This document shows, in pieces, positions 1 to 12,140 of a stretch of 64,000 bases of DNA. The notes beneath the pieces are model-generated. The model was not told where the DNA came from. It saw only the letters and a list, made by a program, of their open reading frames with translations, and did no database searches. The position numbers and the translations under genes were made by a program. How positions within the stretch are numbered: position 1 is the stretch's first letter; each line of letters opens with the position of its first letter. Source of the DNA: Siphonodentalium dalli (Eukaryota > Mollusca > Scaphopoda > Gadilida > Siphonodentaliidae). The stretch spans positions 55,644,609 to 55,708,608 of the forward strand of contig CP136066.1 in assembly GCA_032622095.1 (NCBI GenBank), written 5' to 3'.

Positions 1-1550
1 CTTAGTAACAGTATATATAATCCAATTGACTAAAATTCCAGTTATTTATATTGATGTGGTTAATATGCGTGCCATTTCCTACTATCATACCATGAACTGA
101 AGGTTTCTATATAATTGTCCCATGTAAGACAATGGCAATATACAAAAATATTTGGTTTAAATTCCACTGACTACTTCGACACTTGTGTGCCTCACTTGAA
201 ATTGACTATCCGGTCATTGAAATTGATGAATCTATAAAACTCGGTACCATAATCTTCTTCAGAATGAAACAATAAAGAGCGTTTGTGTTTTGTAAGGTAT
301 TTTTCGCCCGCAAAGAATTTATGAAATAAGTAATGTTCAAGTCAATTACATGCGTACAGCTTTTGAATTGTTAAAACAAAGTCCCGACAGCATGGTCCTT
401 TTGATCGAGCATGAAAAATGATTGCGAATCTCACGGAGAAAGTGACAATAAGTAATCATATTCACTCAAACAACATGCAGTTAAGATGTAGCAAAAAATG
501 TTGATTGCTGCATATACACAGTCCACGTGCCAAATTCCTGAATAATGCTGATATAATTCGCGTGCAGCTGTGGGTTGAGAGATACTAGTAGATGCGCGCA
601 AAAATAACAACAATCAACAAGATGCAAAATAATTGGACGTGTACACACGGCGCATGCGGGGTCTAAATTCTATTATTTCGTTGAAAGTTATAGATACAAG
701 TTATAGATAAGAGTTCAATTTGGTCGGTCCATTAGTCACAAGAATTACACTAACTTCAGTTCAAAGTACTGACTTGTTTATTTCCGCATGGAACAAAATG
801 TTTCGTCTTCCATTTCCTCTTTTAACTCCCATCAATTAAAATAAATTGCACAATTATTCTAAGACAATTGACAATACATTAAAGGCATAATCTTTATTGA
901 GTTCATCATCTTCGCATATCGTGGAATATAGAAGAAATGCTTAAGATAGGGCATTTTATGTTGAACGCAGCTTGAGAATGGGAATAAGTTCTCATTTCTC
1001 GGAGTACATGTTGACCTCCTTAGAAAAATATCAGTAAAGCTACGCCCACAACCAACCAGATCAAAGGGAGAATAAATCTCCCAAACCAATCCTCGATGAC
1101 TGACAGGTGTGCATTTTAATATGCACATTCCGATGTGATAGCACAAGATAAATGACTTTGTTTTCTTTATTGCCAGCAGAGTTCCATTTAAAATATTAAA
1201 TATGCGTTATCATTGATATATTGTGGTCAAAGATAAATATGGTTAGGCATAATAGGCGCGAAATCGAGATTATAATCGGACAATTTTATGTTACTAAAAT
1301 TCCTTGAATTAAAAATACTTACCTGTGTATATAAAATACTTGTTTTAAACTATAAAAAATGATAAGGTACTTGACCGACTTGAAATTACAGGAGGACCTC
1401 AACCAAATGAGGACGATCTTACTAAAAAATAAAACGAACATATGGCCAGTTTCTTAATAAACTAATGCATTTTATAAGCCAACAAGATAGATAAAAAAAT
1501 CGCCATAATATGACAATACATGTATATATGGCCATCATATCGCTTGATGG

Positions 1551-3738
1551 TAGGGTCCTGCGAATATTCGATAGTCAAATTCGATTCAAAATTTCCAACT
1601 CAAAATTTTGAATATACAAACATATAAAAAAGTAGCCAAAAGCTTGGAGATCGCCGATGGACCGACGACGCACGTAAATTAGAATAGCGATGAGACTGAG
1701 CAACCGCTAGCGTTATCTGTCGACTATACGTCTCAGATTCTGCGTTAGGCCAAAACAAAAAGATGCTATGTTTCCGTACATCGACCGACCCTAAAAATAA
1801 CCCGCCGACCCTAATCTTTTTGTTGATATTTTGAGAAAAAGTCAAAATTTTCAACAAAAAAAAAACAAAAAAAACAAAAATTCACTGTTTTTACCACTAA
1901 TGCTCAAAAATATTGATGAACATTAGTGTGCAAAACACATGGTTTCTAATATATGCCTGTGAAAAGTGACCATGAAGTGACAGTTGTCTCAAAAGCCCCA
2001 GGTGTGTGATGGGTTGTTGATTGATGGGCATTAATTTTTCAATTTTAATTTCATGAGAGTGGATCTCATGCCTGCTTTACCTGTATGCCTTGCTTGGGAC
2101 TTATGGAACATACTCATGGGTTCCAAATAAACATGCACGCACATTTATTATTTTCTTGGGAAATTTCCTCCATGCACAGTGCTTATTTGAGTCTGCAAGT
2201 TTATTAATTTTGGGGCATGAAAATTTAAATCAGCACAACTCAAGATTTCTATATGATTCTGATACCAAATTGATGAGCTTATAACTTTATGCATGTACAT
2301 ATTCAAATATATGGCATACATGTGAACATTTAAATATTGAATAAAACACTACATGACACATACTATGATGATTCCTATGCTTTATCTACATGTACTATAA
2401 ATTTTTTAACTATAGTTGATGTTTTGCTCAGAGTTTCCACTGTGCTATTATTAACTTTCAATGGAATTTTTCCGCTGCACTATTATTTGGGCCTGCAGGC
2501 TGCACTTTTATTTGGAGCCCGAGAGTACCGGCAGGAGCACTATCAACAGACATGGTGTGTGTATCTGTATATATACATGTATAGAGGTTATCACCACATA
2601 TGTTAGGGGTACAGCTACTGTTTCCAAAAACCAGGCATGCTAGGTTGGGTGTACTGGCTACCTCCAGACAATGGGATGTAGTCGTCACAATACAAGTAAG
2701 GTATAATGGCGGTATTATGGGTAAAATTCTTATAAAAGTTAGTGACATCAATTTCGTACCAAGTTTATAGCCAAATTTATGAAATGTGGTATGTGAATAT
2801 AAATAAATAACATACATAAGCATGAAGTAAGTTTGATTTTCATCAATCTTAATGTCTATTTCCACTGTGTTTATCAAGTAATACTTTCCCCACAACACAA
2901 GTTGGCATTTTATGTCACTTCGGTCGAGGTAATTCAATATTTCTGCAGCTGGATAAAAAATATCAAAATAAAATAACAAAAAAAAAATTTCCCTACCTAC
3001 CTACCCTAATTTTTTCACTCCGTTATCGGAAACATACAATCTTTTTTTTTTGGCCTTATGTAATATCGCTGAGAATGTAAACACGTGTTCCCGGTGTTGA
3101 AAAGTGCACGTGGGCGGTGTTTTCTTTTGAAGTTGACTTTCAGTTTCGGAGCGTTGCTACAATTTGTTGTCCGTTATTCATGTTTATTTTAAACATGATA
3201 AAAGCTGCATGCAGTGCTGGAACTTACACGTGTGATGACTGATGAATGCAACATGGTATATAAATCGCAAGCGTCTTGGACAACGACCCATCTAAGCATC
3301 CAGCACTACATAAACAGGCTACCCTGCAACTGTTGTTGCATCTTCAAGTTTATAACAACGGGTGTTTCCCAGTGGCGATTTGCAATTGTGCATGTACATG
3401 CAAACTCTAAAAATTGCGCGTGATTTTAATTCCGATAATCCGTTTAGTGGTTATATATTTAATCGTAGTGATGACCGCATGGACGTTTTAATGTTTTTTT
3501 TCTCTCGACAATTCTCAATTGAAGTTAATAGTATCAGGAACGACGGTTGATCGCCACAGAAGTTATGATGGAACTTCATGAAAGTTCATAGAACGTTTCA
3601 CAAATCGTCTAATCATTGACATTAAATGCCTAATTGAGAATGCAACACACAGGTATGATTCGAATCGATATTCGATTCGATTTTGTCGACTCGATTCGAT
3701 ATTCGATTCGATCAAAATCTCCAATTCGCAGGACCCTA
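1551..3738. mobile_element. hAT-like non-autonomous DNA transposon
   Basis: The element starts TAGGGTCCTGCGAATATTCG and ends with the inverse of TAGGGTCCTGCGAAT. It is flanked by the 8-bp duplication CTTGATGG (1543-1550) / CTTGACGG (3739-3746). The empty site survives in the second copy of the host element at about 63784. Subterminal GATTCGAT-type repeats lie inside both ends. The 2.2-kb interior shows short ORFs only and no transposase. The 8-bp duplication points to the hAT superfamily. Confidence 0.85.
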
Positions 3739-4276
3739 CTTGACGGACAAAACATGCCTTTCAGGCCATCATAAAGATGTCCCAGCGTGGGCTGGTGGAA
3801 TCCAAGGCACCATTCTGTTTTCGACCACCTTCACCATGTTATGTTGCATTGACGGTTATCTTGACCGCGTTTTGTTGCGTTGACGGCGACATGTACACTG
3901 ACCGCGTTATATTGCATTCACGGTTACCTTGACAGCGTTGAAAATTACAACTGCATTTGAGTAAATGTTAAGACCACGCTGTGTTCCAACGCGGTCGAGA
4001 GGGACACTCATTCTGAGAATATGTGCATACCTGGCCGTCATATCGTTCGACAGACAAAACATGCTCATCAAGCAGTCATAAAGACGTCTCACTGGTGGAA
4101 TCCAAGGCTCTGTTCTGTTTTGTAATGTTTACGACCACCTACATGTACACCGTGTTATGTTGCGTTGGCGGTTATCTCAACTGAGTTTTGTTGATGGTAC
4201 ACTGACTGCGTTACATTGCGTTGACGGTTACCTCAACCGCATTGAAAATTACAACCGCGTTGGAGTAACGTTATCA

Positions 4277-4680
4277 TAGGAAGTCAGTGGCCGAGTGGGT
4301 AGCGTACTGGTCTCTCGTGCTAGAGGTCCGGGAATCGATTCCAGGTCGGGTATTCTGACAAAAATCCAAACTTGGTCAGATTACCACGTTGTATGACTGA
4401 AAAGTCTCATTCGTGATCACACAATATATATCCGAATACAAAACTGACTTCCCTTCACGGCAACATCATGTCCAGGTATGTTGTCGTGAGTGTGGTATGC
4501 TGTCGGATCGGGAGCCAACATAAAATAGACCTGTGTACATGGGTGATGACTGTGCACGTTAAAGAACCCGGCTGTAGGTTAGAGTAGCCCACCAAAGCAC
4601 CGACCACAGTCGAGACCTGGACCCTGTCTGTAATGCCCGAAAAGGAGTTGACAGGTAATTCTAGATAGATGACCGCATTG
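4277..4680 (+). mobile_element. tRNA-derived SINE-like element
   Basis: The head reads GTCAGTGGCCGAGTGGGTAG and, about 40 nt later, GGGAATCGATTCCAGG. These resemble the pol III A box (TGGCCGAGTGG) and a B box (GGTTCGATTCC-like) of a Leu/Ser-type tRNA. A roughly 300-nt body follows, containing GTGCACGTTAAAGAACCC, a string I associate with repeats of marine invertebrates. CGTTATCA flanks it at 4269-4276 and 4681-4688 and could be the target duplication. It sits inside the subterminal region of the large TIR element. No poly(A) tail is obvious. Confidence 0.6.
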
Positions 4681-4746
4681 CGTTATCACTAGTCTAGAAG
4701 AACCGCATTGTTAGTCGAGCGAGCGGGACACTTATTTTGAGAATAT

Positions 4747-5114
4747 CGGTATGTGTACAAGAAAACATTGTCTTGCATGGCTGGGCCAAATAATTATTAA
4801 TTAATATAATTAATTTGGGGAGCTATTAATCAAGTAATTCAAGTTCCAAGCTCATGTGATCACACTTTCACAGATCAGTTGATTATTTTTGATTTTTTTT
4901 TGCCAATGCTTTGGTCGGCATTTTATTGGGTCCAATTCGTGGTTACATTAGAAGGCATTGTACATAATTTACCCGTATTTTGAGACTTATTTCTGTGCCA
5001 ATCTTCATTGTGATTCGCCTGTCATGTGACAACAAATCCGATGCAGAAAAATAATGTTTTACAAGCACGTCCTCCTGTCGTTCGTCGAACAATTTTTTTT
5101 TACCGGTGTTCTAA
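4747..5114. other. AT-rich spacer, no gene seen
   Basis: A low-complexity AT-rich stretch with an ATTAATTAATATAATTAATT palindrome near 4795. I see no ORF of note and no recognisable repeat boundary. Confidence 0.5.
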
Positions 5115-5122
5115 TAAATAAG

Positions 5123-6650
5123 GGGACACACTATAAAGTGTATGCCGAGGCCGAGGCCGGCTCCAAATAAAAGGTGTAAACGGGGTGTTATATGGCGTTT
5201 TGTCCGTTGTTTCTCAATGGATATTAATGAAATTTGGTGTATATGTCCGGGCTGGGACATGGAATACAATAACGTTTGAACTATTTATAAATTCACAAAT
5301 TTGGTGATTTTATTCAACTTTTTCTTTCTGAAACACACTATAAAGTGTAAACGGTCGGCTCTAATTAAAAGGTGTAAGCGGCTTATGTGCTTAGCGGTAT
5401 AGGTAATCGGATTAACTAACTGACGACTCTAGACTATTAGTCTTGGGTGTTTTGTATCATTTGAGGTTTTTGGGGAAATAATAATTTAGATAGTGAAATA
5501 CATAATAAAATAAATTTAATCACAATGCATAAAATTTAAATAATATAAAGACATTAAATTCATAGAATATAATATATCATTACCGCCTAACTGTATGACG
5601 ACGATGTCAGGATTCCATCTTTCTAGTTGTCTCAGTTTGGTTGTGGTGATGGAGAGCGTCGTCAAAATAATATCTTTGTTCGAAATGAATCCAAAATGAT
5701 TGTAACGCACTTGTGACAAAAATGGATGCCAGTTTTTTTCTGCTCACATTTCATGCCATATCTACAAATAAAGGGCTTGCAACAAACAGAGCTCTGACGC
5801 CCTATTACGATGGACCATACGATTCCTGGCAATATTTATTATTTGGCACGTATCTTATATACGGATTTCGATGGTGACGTGTTCGGAACTTGGGGGTTTG
5901 ATACCGAGACCACTAATTAAATATTAATGTGTACTTCATAAACTTCATTGAGTTTGATATCTTTGTCATGTATTGAGTTTGATATCTTTTGTTAACATAA
6001 TCATGTTTGTATGTCTCATGTTTGTATGTCTCATGTTTGTTATTATATTTTATGTGTTTATTATATATATGCATTATGATTAAATAAAGTTATCATTTAA
6101 AATAAATGTATTTAAATTACTATTTCGCCAAAACCTCAAATGCCCCAAAACACAATAGTCTATAGAGTCGCCAATTAGTTAATCCGATTATACCTATAAC
6201 GCTAAGCACGTAAGCCGCTTACACCTTTTAATTAGAGCCGGCCGCATACACTTTATAGAACGAAAGAACGAAAAGTTGAATAAAATCAAGAATTTTTTTA
6301 TTTTAAAAACAATTCAAAAGTTAATGTATTCCATGTCATAACCCGGACATATGTACTAAATTTCAGTCATATCCATTTATAAACAAAGAAGATAATGCGA
6401 CATCACGTCCGCTTACACCTTTTAATTGGAGCCGGCCGTTTACACTTTATAGTGTGTTTCAGAACGAAAAAGTTGAATAAAATCAACAAATTTGTGAATT
6501 AAAAAAAAATTGTATTCCATGTCCCAACCCGGACATATACACCCAATTTCATTAATATCCATTGAGAAACAACGAACCAAACGCCATATAACACCCCGTT
6601 TACACCTTTTATTTGGAGCCGGCCTCGGCATACACTTTATAGCGTGTCCC
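5123..6650. mobile_element. TIR element with 8-bp TSD and nested inverted repeats
   Basis: The ends are GGGACACACTATAAAGTGTA and its inverse (GTGTCCC at 6644-6650). The exact 8-bp duplication TAAATAAG lies at 5115-5122 and 6651-6658. The inverted homology extends over several hundred bases (5123-5450 against 6130-6650), with an internal second repetition of the ATAAAGTGTA...AAAAGGTGTAA module. The unpaired centre (about 5450-6120) carries the SGNH-like coding fragment on the minus strand. TSD length suggests hAT-like; no transposase is visible. Confidence 0.85.
5516..5719 (-). pseudogene. SGNH-hydrolase-like coding fragment captured in a TIR element
   Basis: A 67-codon minus-strand frame contains RWNPDIVVIQLGGNDI. 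The form hydrophobic stretch then LGGND resembles block III (GxND) of SGNH/GDSL hydrolases, a form also seen in multicopy marine-invertebrate ORFs. The blocks with the catalytic Ser and the DxxH are absent, so this is at most one exon or fragment. It lies in the unpaired centre of the element at 5123-6650, which suggests capture of host sequence. The match is short, so the family call is tentative. Confidence 0.4.
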
Positions 6651-6658
6651 TAAATAAG

Positions 6659-7196
6659 TATGGTTGTAAAATAAGTTGAATTTTTCGGGTACCCACTAAA
6701 AGTTGTGTGCCGAGTCCGAATTCGATCCGGGAAAATCTGTATCCGAGAATTTCAATTTCGTTTATTCACTGTTGCTCATCTGTTCCCGAAAATCATTCCT
6801 GTCCCATTTTAGGGTCCATGTAGAATCGACCGAGGGAAGATTCTGTTGTTTTTTTCGGCCGAATCTTCCAAGGTTTGTATTCATTTTGGACCAGTGTTTG
6901 GACAGGAATTTTAATAGTTTTATGATGTTTTGTAATTGTTCCACCCCCCCCCCGACATATTCTATGAGATTATTTTATGTTTATATTAAGGGAACAGTTT
7001 ATTATGGGTCCGTGAAGTTAGCACAACATTCAACATTCGTGTGAAGTTGGCACAACATTCAACATTCGTTCAGCATTCAATTTTTCTTGTATACATATAT
7101 AAGTTCCTGTAACGTGAATGGTTTAAGTGGTTCGTATATCTGTATGTAGTTCGGTGTAGTAGCCTTGATTTGGCTGTAGGTGTACCGTTGGACGAC
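6659..7196. other. Non-coding spacer
   Basis: This contains a poly-C run near 6945, a short local duplication of GCACAACATTCAACATTCG near 7020-7070, and the probable 3' tail of the adjacent minus-strand retrotransposon fragment. No gene is seen. Confidence 0.4.
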
Positions 7197-7625
7197 TTAA
7201 TTTGCTGTTAATGTTGGTATCGATGTTGAATCACATGCGCTGTCCGTATCCTCCAGGTGGTTCCATTCGATGATTGTTTTCACAAAGAATGAGTTCTTAT
7301 ATTGAGCTGTATTTGTCCTTATTATTTCGTAAGAAAGCGAGTTAGTACACTCGTGCGACTCAATAATGTTTGTTGTTTAAAATCCTGGTAATTGTTTGGC
7401 AGTTTTTTTTCGTTTGTCCTTGCTCCTTGGTGTTAATAGGTCATGTGTATGTATAACCGGAACTAACCCCTCTACTATCTTCCTAAACAGTGTCATCCTT
7501 TTCACTTCTCTTCTTATCTTCATTGGTGTCAGTCCTTCTATTTCCATCATTTCGGTAACTGCACCCTTTTCTCTGTTCTTGTAATTGCTGGTGATGAATC
7601 TTGCAGTTTTTTTCTGTATATATAT
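7197..7625 (-). pseudogene. Non-LTR retrotransposon reverse transcriptase, C-terminal fragment
   Basis: Minus-strand translation gives QKKTARFITSNYKNREKG, then EGLTPMKIRREVKRMTLFRK, then KNSFFVKTIIEWNHL. This is the usual post-RT tail of jockey/CR1-type elements: the ARF..G.Y segment, the L..RR...R....YK segment, then NSFFPRT...WN.L. The frame is open from about 7625 to a stop at 7197 except for one TAA near 7380. Everything 5' of this tail is missing, as in the 5'-truncated copies typical of target-primed reverse transcription. It is a dead copy. Confidence 0.75.
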
Positions 7626-7868
7626 AGCACCCCTATCAAAATTAGATTATTCGATACTCTGATGCTCATTTTTGAGGATTTTTAATTCCGATATATATTA
7701 TTATAGATAGAGAGAGGGCACATCATATACGCACGATCGGGTCGGGTCGGGCCGCATTCAACATTCAGTTCGTGATGACAGTTAATGGGTATATGATGTG
7801 CTCTTTCTCTGTACCCGAATTAAAAATCTTCAAAAATGAGTTTGATAGTATACGGGCGCTATATATAC
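7617..7868. repeat. Imperfect inverted repeat next to the Helitron array
   Basis: The left arm (about 7617-7690: TATATAGC, ATGCTCATTTTTGAGGATTT, TTAATTCCG) is mirrored by the right arm (about 7800-7868: CCCGAATTAAAAATCTTC, AAAATGAG, GGGCGCTATATATA). The central bases include GGGTCGGGTCGGG. It may be a small foldback MITE. No gene is seen. Confidence 0.5.
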
Positions 7869-7902
7869 GACCGACTTATTTCATTCACGATCCGATAATC
7901 TA

Positions 7903-8397
7903 TCTCATATATGTTTGTTTGTCTGTCTGTCTGTATGTTTGTCTGTCATTTATACAAATCTACGATTCTCGACCGATCGGGACGAAACTTGGTACGTGTG
8001 TGTAGTTTGACCAGGCGGTGGACGTTGTCGTATTGGCGAGCCCGTGCGGCGCCCGCTTCGCGCATGCGCAGACGAGATCTTGGAAACGGGTGGAGCTATC
8101 GACTTGAAATTTGGTATGTGAATGTATCTTGCCCCGGATACGAATTTTATTGGGTCGCCGAGCCCGTGCGACGCCAGCTTCGCGCATGCGCAGACCAGAT
8201 CTAGGAAACGGGTACAGCTATCGACTTGAAATTTGGTATGTGAATGTATCTTGCCCCGGATACGAATTTTATCGGGTCGCCGAGCCCGTGCGACGCCAGC
8301 TTCGCGCATGCGCAGACCAGATCTAGGAAACGGGTACAGCTATCGACTTGAAATTTGGATTTTGAATAGCCCGGACAACGTCGGGCTCATCGACTAG
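7903..8397 (+). mobile_element. Helitron-like unit 1 of 3
   Basis: Begins TCTCATATAT after an A at 7902 and ends CTAG (8394-8397). Six bases upstream of CTAG is a small hairpin (AGCCCGGAC-AAC-GTCGGGCT). TC at the 5' end, a 3' hairpin and a CTRR terminus are Helitron hallmarks. The interior has a TTTGTCTGTCTG-rich leader and tandem ~121-bp units (GACTTGAAATTTGGTATGTG ... CGCGCATGCGCAGA). It is non-autonomous; no Rep/helicase is seen. Confidence 0.7.
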
Positions 8398-9029
8398 TCT
8401 CATATATATTTTGAAGACCTCTGTTTGTTTGTCTGTCTGTCTGTATGTTTGTCTGTCATTGATACAAATCTACGATTCTCGACCGATCGGGACGAAACTT
8501 GGTACGTGTGTGTAGTTTGACCAGGCGGTCGTCGTTGTCGTATTGGCGAGCCCGTGCGGCGCCCGGTTCGCGCATGCGCAGACGAGATCTCTGAAACGGG
8601 TGGAGCTATCGACTTGAAATTTGCTATGTGAATGTATCTTGCCCCGGATACGAATTTTATCGGGTCGCCGAGCCCGTGCGACGCCAGCTTCGCGCATGCG
8701 CAGACGAGGTCTCGGAAACGGGTGGAGCTATCGACTTGAAATTTGGTATGTGCAAGTATCTTGCCCCGGATACGAATTTTATCGGGTCGCCGAGCCCGTG
8801 CGACGCCAGCTTCGCGCATGCGCAGATGAGATATCGGAAACGGATGGAGCTATCGACTTGAAATTTGGTATGTGAATATATCTTGCCCCGGATACGAATT
8901 TTATCGGGTCGCCGAGCCCGTGCGACGCCAGCTTCGTACATGCGCAGACCAGATCTCGGAAACGGGTGGGGCTATCGACTTGAAATTTGGTTTTTGAATA
9001 GCCCGGACAACGTGGGGCTCATCGGCTAG
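8398..9029 (+). mobile_element. Helitron-like unit 2 of 3, head-to-tail
   Basis: It begins TCTCATATATATTTTGAAGA immediately after the CTAG of unit 1, with no intervening host DNA, and ends CTAG at 9026-9029. It has the same leader and more ~121-bp internal units than unit 1. The terminal hairpin has one mismatch (GTGGGGCT). The minus-strand ORFs across it with the recurring peptide REAGVARARRP are products of the internal repeat, not genes. Confidence 0.7.
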
Positions 9030-9459
9030 TCTCATATATATTTTGAAGACCTCTGTTTGTTTGTCTGTCTGTCTGTATGTTTGTCTGTCATTGATACAAA
9101 TCTACGATTCTCGACCGATCGGGACGAAACTTGGTACGTGTGTGTAGTTTGACCAGGCGGTCGTCGTTGTTGTATTGGCGAGCCCATGCGACGCCCGTAC
9201 AGCGCATGCGCAGACGAGATCTCGGAAACGGGTGGAGCTATCGACTTGAAATTTGGTATGTGAATGTATCTTGCACCGGATACGAATTTTATCGGGTCGC
9301 CGAGCCCGTCGCCGAGCCCGTGCGACACCAGCTTCGCGCATGCGCAGACCAGATCTCGGAAACGGGTGGAGCTATCGACTTGAAATTTGGTTTTTGAATA
9401 GCTATCGACATGAAATTTGGTTTTTGAATAGCCCGGACAACGTCGGGCTCATCGGGTAG
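9030..9459 (+). mobile_element. Helitron-like unit 3 of 3
   Basis: It begins TCTCATATAT directly after the CTAG of unit 2 and ends GTAG (9456-9459; expected CTAG) followed by T at 9460. The AT target rule is therefore met for the array as a whole (A at 7902, T at 9460). It has fewer ~121-bp units, plus small internal duplications (GTCGCCGAGCCC twice near 9296-9320, and a repeated tail segment at 9380-9430). Confidence 0.65.
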
Positions 9460-10420
9460 TATGATATATATCCAATTTTAGATTAGATTTTTTTTTTTTA
9501 AATTTGGGGACATCTCTTTAATTTGGGGACATCGTTAAACGCCGTGAATTTGGGGTAATTTGAAGGCCTGTAATAATACTAGTAAAGGCTATCTTTTGTT
9601 ATATTAAATAACATAAAAATTGAATGAAGTGAAAGCAAAAATTATTTGGTCACCCGCCTTTGACTTACTATAGCAGTCGCCCCGAACATGCAAGATCACC
9701 TCTGGGCAACTGGTATTGAGCATGATATGAGTAGTCACGCATCCTCACTTCCTCAGGGAAATTCCTGAATGTAAATACGGGTACCAATGCCAAACCTTTA
9801 AAAGTAACTCAATCAGCCAATGGAAGTTTTACAAAATCATGTGACTATTGGTCAAACGAGTACAAGTGAAGTGTCGACCCCATATGACGACCTTTCGCGA
9901 CGTCTAGAGGATCGGCTAAATCCTAAAAGGGCCTTAGTTTTCGAGATACCCCCTACCCTCGGTAGAACAAGTTGAAACCAACTTTTTCTGGAAGGTAAAT
10001 ATAGATCATTTTTGAAAATGATTCTTGGCCTTACCGGAATTGGTGGCAGCTATGGTAAGACTCTTTGTGAAGGTATACGGTACCGAAAAATTAGCCTCTT
10101 TTCAGCGGTTGGCCAGCTATACACCATTGGTTAAAAGTTAATCACATCACCATAAACAGAACGTTATGGGGTACATGGTGATACTAGATCGGAAAGATCT
10201 TATTTTGTCTGGTTTGTTTGAGATTTCACGACATCATGGTGGAGAATGTAACGTTCTGCATAAAAAAATCATGACGATTCAGAGAAACTGTCGCCCGTCA
10301 ACTATGTACAAAACTATAGCACGCTGGATTGAGCTTATCTTGTCATATATGTTTAGAAAGACCGGAGTGTTTTCTACCGGGAGGTATTAACTTTATTTTC
10401 CTGATCCCTCAAATATTGCA
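9460..10420. other. Long spacer, nothing recognised
   Basis: No repeat boundary, RNA gene or supported coding region is seen. The short frame at 10166-10390 has no recognisable motif and I do not treat it as a gene. Confidence 0.4.
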
Positions 10421-11990
10421 ATAATAGGCAAAAACTTAACCCTCCCCAAATGTCATAAAATGCTAAGTATAGCCATCGCCAGGGATTGGATCCCAGAATG
10501 ATAGAATAGTGCGTAGTATTTCCTTTTATTTAGTGTTGAACACACATAACAAGTGTAAAATGCGAATTTCCAACCATATTCACTATTAGAAAAGTATCAA
10601 AATCTAAGATGGCGTCCAATATGGCATTCAGTTTTTATTTAAGACTGAGTGAAGCGACAAACGAAAAATCCAGAAAAGGAACGCCCCCAGTGGTAAAATG
10701 TATATTATTTTAATGACCATATAGAATAGCATTTCATATGAAACATTAGTTTCGCCAATAATACATCTCATCAATTGGTAAAATAATAGTCAAAAATCTA
10801 TTCCGCCATTCAATGTCATAAAATTCGAACTAAAGTTGTCGCCTGGGATTGGAACCACGAATGATCGCATAATGCGCAGTATTTTGTTTTATTTAATGTA
10901 GAATACATACGCAAATTGACCAGAGAAAATTGCCATCCAGATTTGTTATTAGAAGAGTATCATAATCCAAGATGGCGTTCAATATGGCGGCCAATTTTAA
11001 TTTTAAAACATAGTGAACGGGCATACGACAGATACAGAAAAGGAACGTCCCCAGTGGTATATTATATATCATTGTACTGACTACATAGAATATTTCATAC
11101 CAAACATTAGATTCAGCATTAATCCATAGTATCAATTGGTGAAATAATTAGACAAAAAACTTAACCACCCTACAGTCACAAATTTCCACACAAATGGGCC
11201 AGTGGGGATTGCAGTACAGGCCAAAAAGAAATGAGCATACATTTTGGATTGCATTTGTGCTGAATACGGTAAAGAAACAAAAGTTTGAAGTCACCCCCAC
11301 TATTGCGCCATAATGGCGGCCAACATGGCAGTTATGTTTAATGTCAACACTGTGTGAACAACTAATACAATATGCGGGCAAAGAACGTCTCATATGGTAT
11401 TACTAATGCGATGTATTAGCTAGAATGTGTGTTTCCATTATTAAATGGCAATTTATTGTTTGTGTGATGACGGAGACAAAAATATGGTGGTCAAGTATAT
11501 AAAAAAAAAATCAGATAAGCTTTGTCATGTCTCGAATTTATAACACTTCGTGAAAACAAATACGGAAAAAACAGGACAAATGACGTCTCCTGTTGTATAT
11601 AGTGTGGCGATTCATTACATTCATTTCATTACATTAGTCATATGAAATAGTAGTTCTGTCATTAACATATTATTTAATTTGCGAAATAATAAACGCAAAA
11701 CTCAACATTCCTCAATCTCTAAAGTTATAACATTGCCCACAAAGGTACCTCTGAGAAACGTAACCAAGAATAAAACAACAAATGCGCAGTTGTAGATGTC
11801 ATTTTGAGCGACATAATTGTGTGAGAACCACACTCGCTATCAGTGGGATCTCAAAATACAAGATGGCATCCCATAATATGGATGTCACTTCAATTTTGCG
11901 AAGAAGTACAACAGCCAGAGAAGAGACGTCCTTTTGTGATGCTTTGCGCTGGATTTGTTGTTGAAGTGCCAGATGTTTCAACAACCGTTC
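10420..11990. repeat. Degenerate long-period tandem repeat
   Basis: Related blocks recur about every 350 bases. Each has AAGATGGCG...CAATATGGC, then GAAAAGGAACG(T/C)CCCCAGTGGTA (near 10675 and 11038), weaker forms of GACGTCTC/GTCC near 11380, 11570 and 11920, and TCAATTGGTAAAATAAT between them. The units are heavily diverged, so this is old. No gene is seen. Confidence 0.55.
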
Positions 11991-12040
11991 AAATGGTTTG
12001 TTTGCCCTCTCTAGTGCCGGTAGTTGATTGCAGGTATCAC

Positions 12041-12140
12041 NNNNNNNNNNNNNNNNNNNNNNNNNNNNNNNNNNNNNNNNNNNNNNNNNNNNNNNNNNNN
12101 NNNNNNNNNNNNNNNNNNNNNNNNNNNNNNNNNNNNNNNN
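12041..12140. other. Assembly gap (100 N)
   Basis: One hundred Ns directly precede a tandem array. The size is probably a placeholder and the gap likely hides more array. Confidence 0.95.

Larger units (their letters stand above)
1..4746. mobile_element. Large TIR element, left copy (partial, interrupted)
   Basis: Bases 1-1542 match 62254-63784 almost base for base, and 3739-3960 match 63784-64000. The two ends of the window are therefore copies of one element in the same orientation. The outer right end of this copy carries GGGACACTTATTTTGAGAAT (from 4725), whose reverse complement occurs at 61619-61640 in the other copy, so I read these as terminal inverted repeats. Subterminal DNA is rich in short ACCGCGTT/ACCGCATT repeats (3860-4260, 4670-4715). 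No transposase is visible. The copy is interrupted by a hAT-like insertion (1551-3738) and a SINE-like insertion (4277-4680). The true left end is outside the window. Confidence 0.7.

Noticed and set aside
431-1146. Minus-strand ORFs duplicated at 62669-63337
   Set aside because: Conserved only because the whole region is duplicated. The paired copies differ by indels and lack any domain, so coding is not supported.
7903-9459. Arginine-rich ORFs on both strands (REAGVARARRP type)
   Set aside because: Produced by the ~121-bp internal repeats of the Helitron-like units, in several frames at once.
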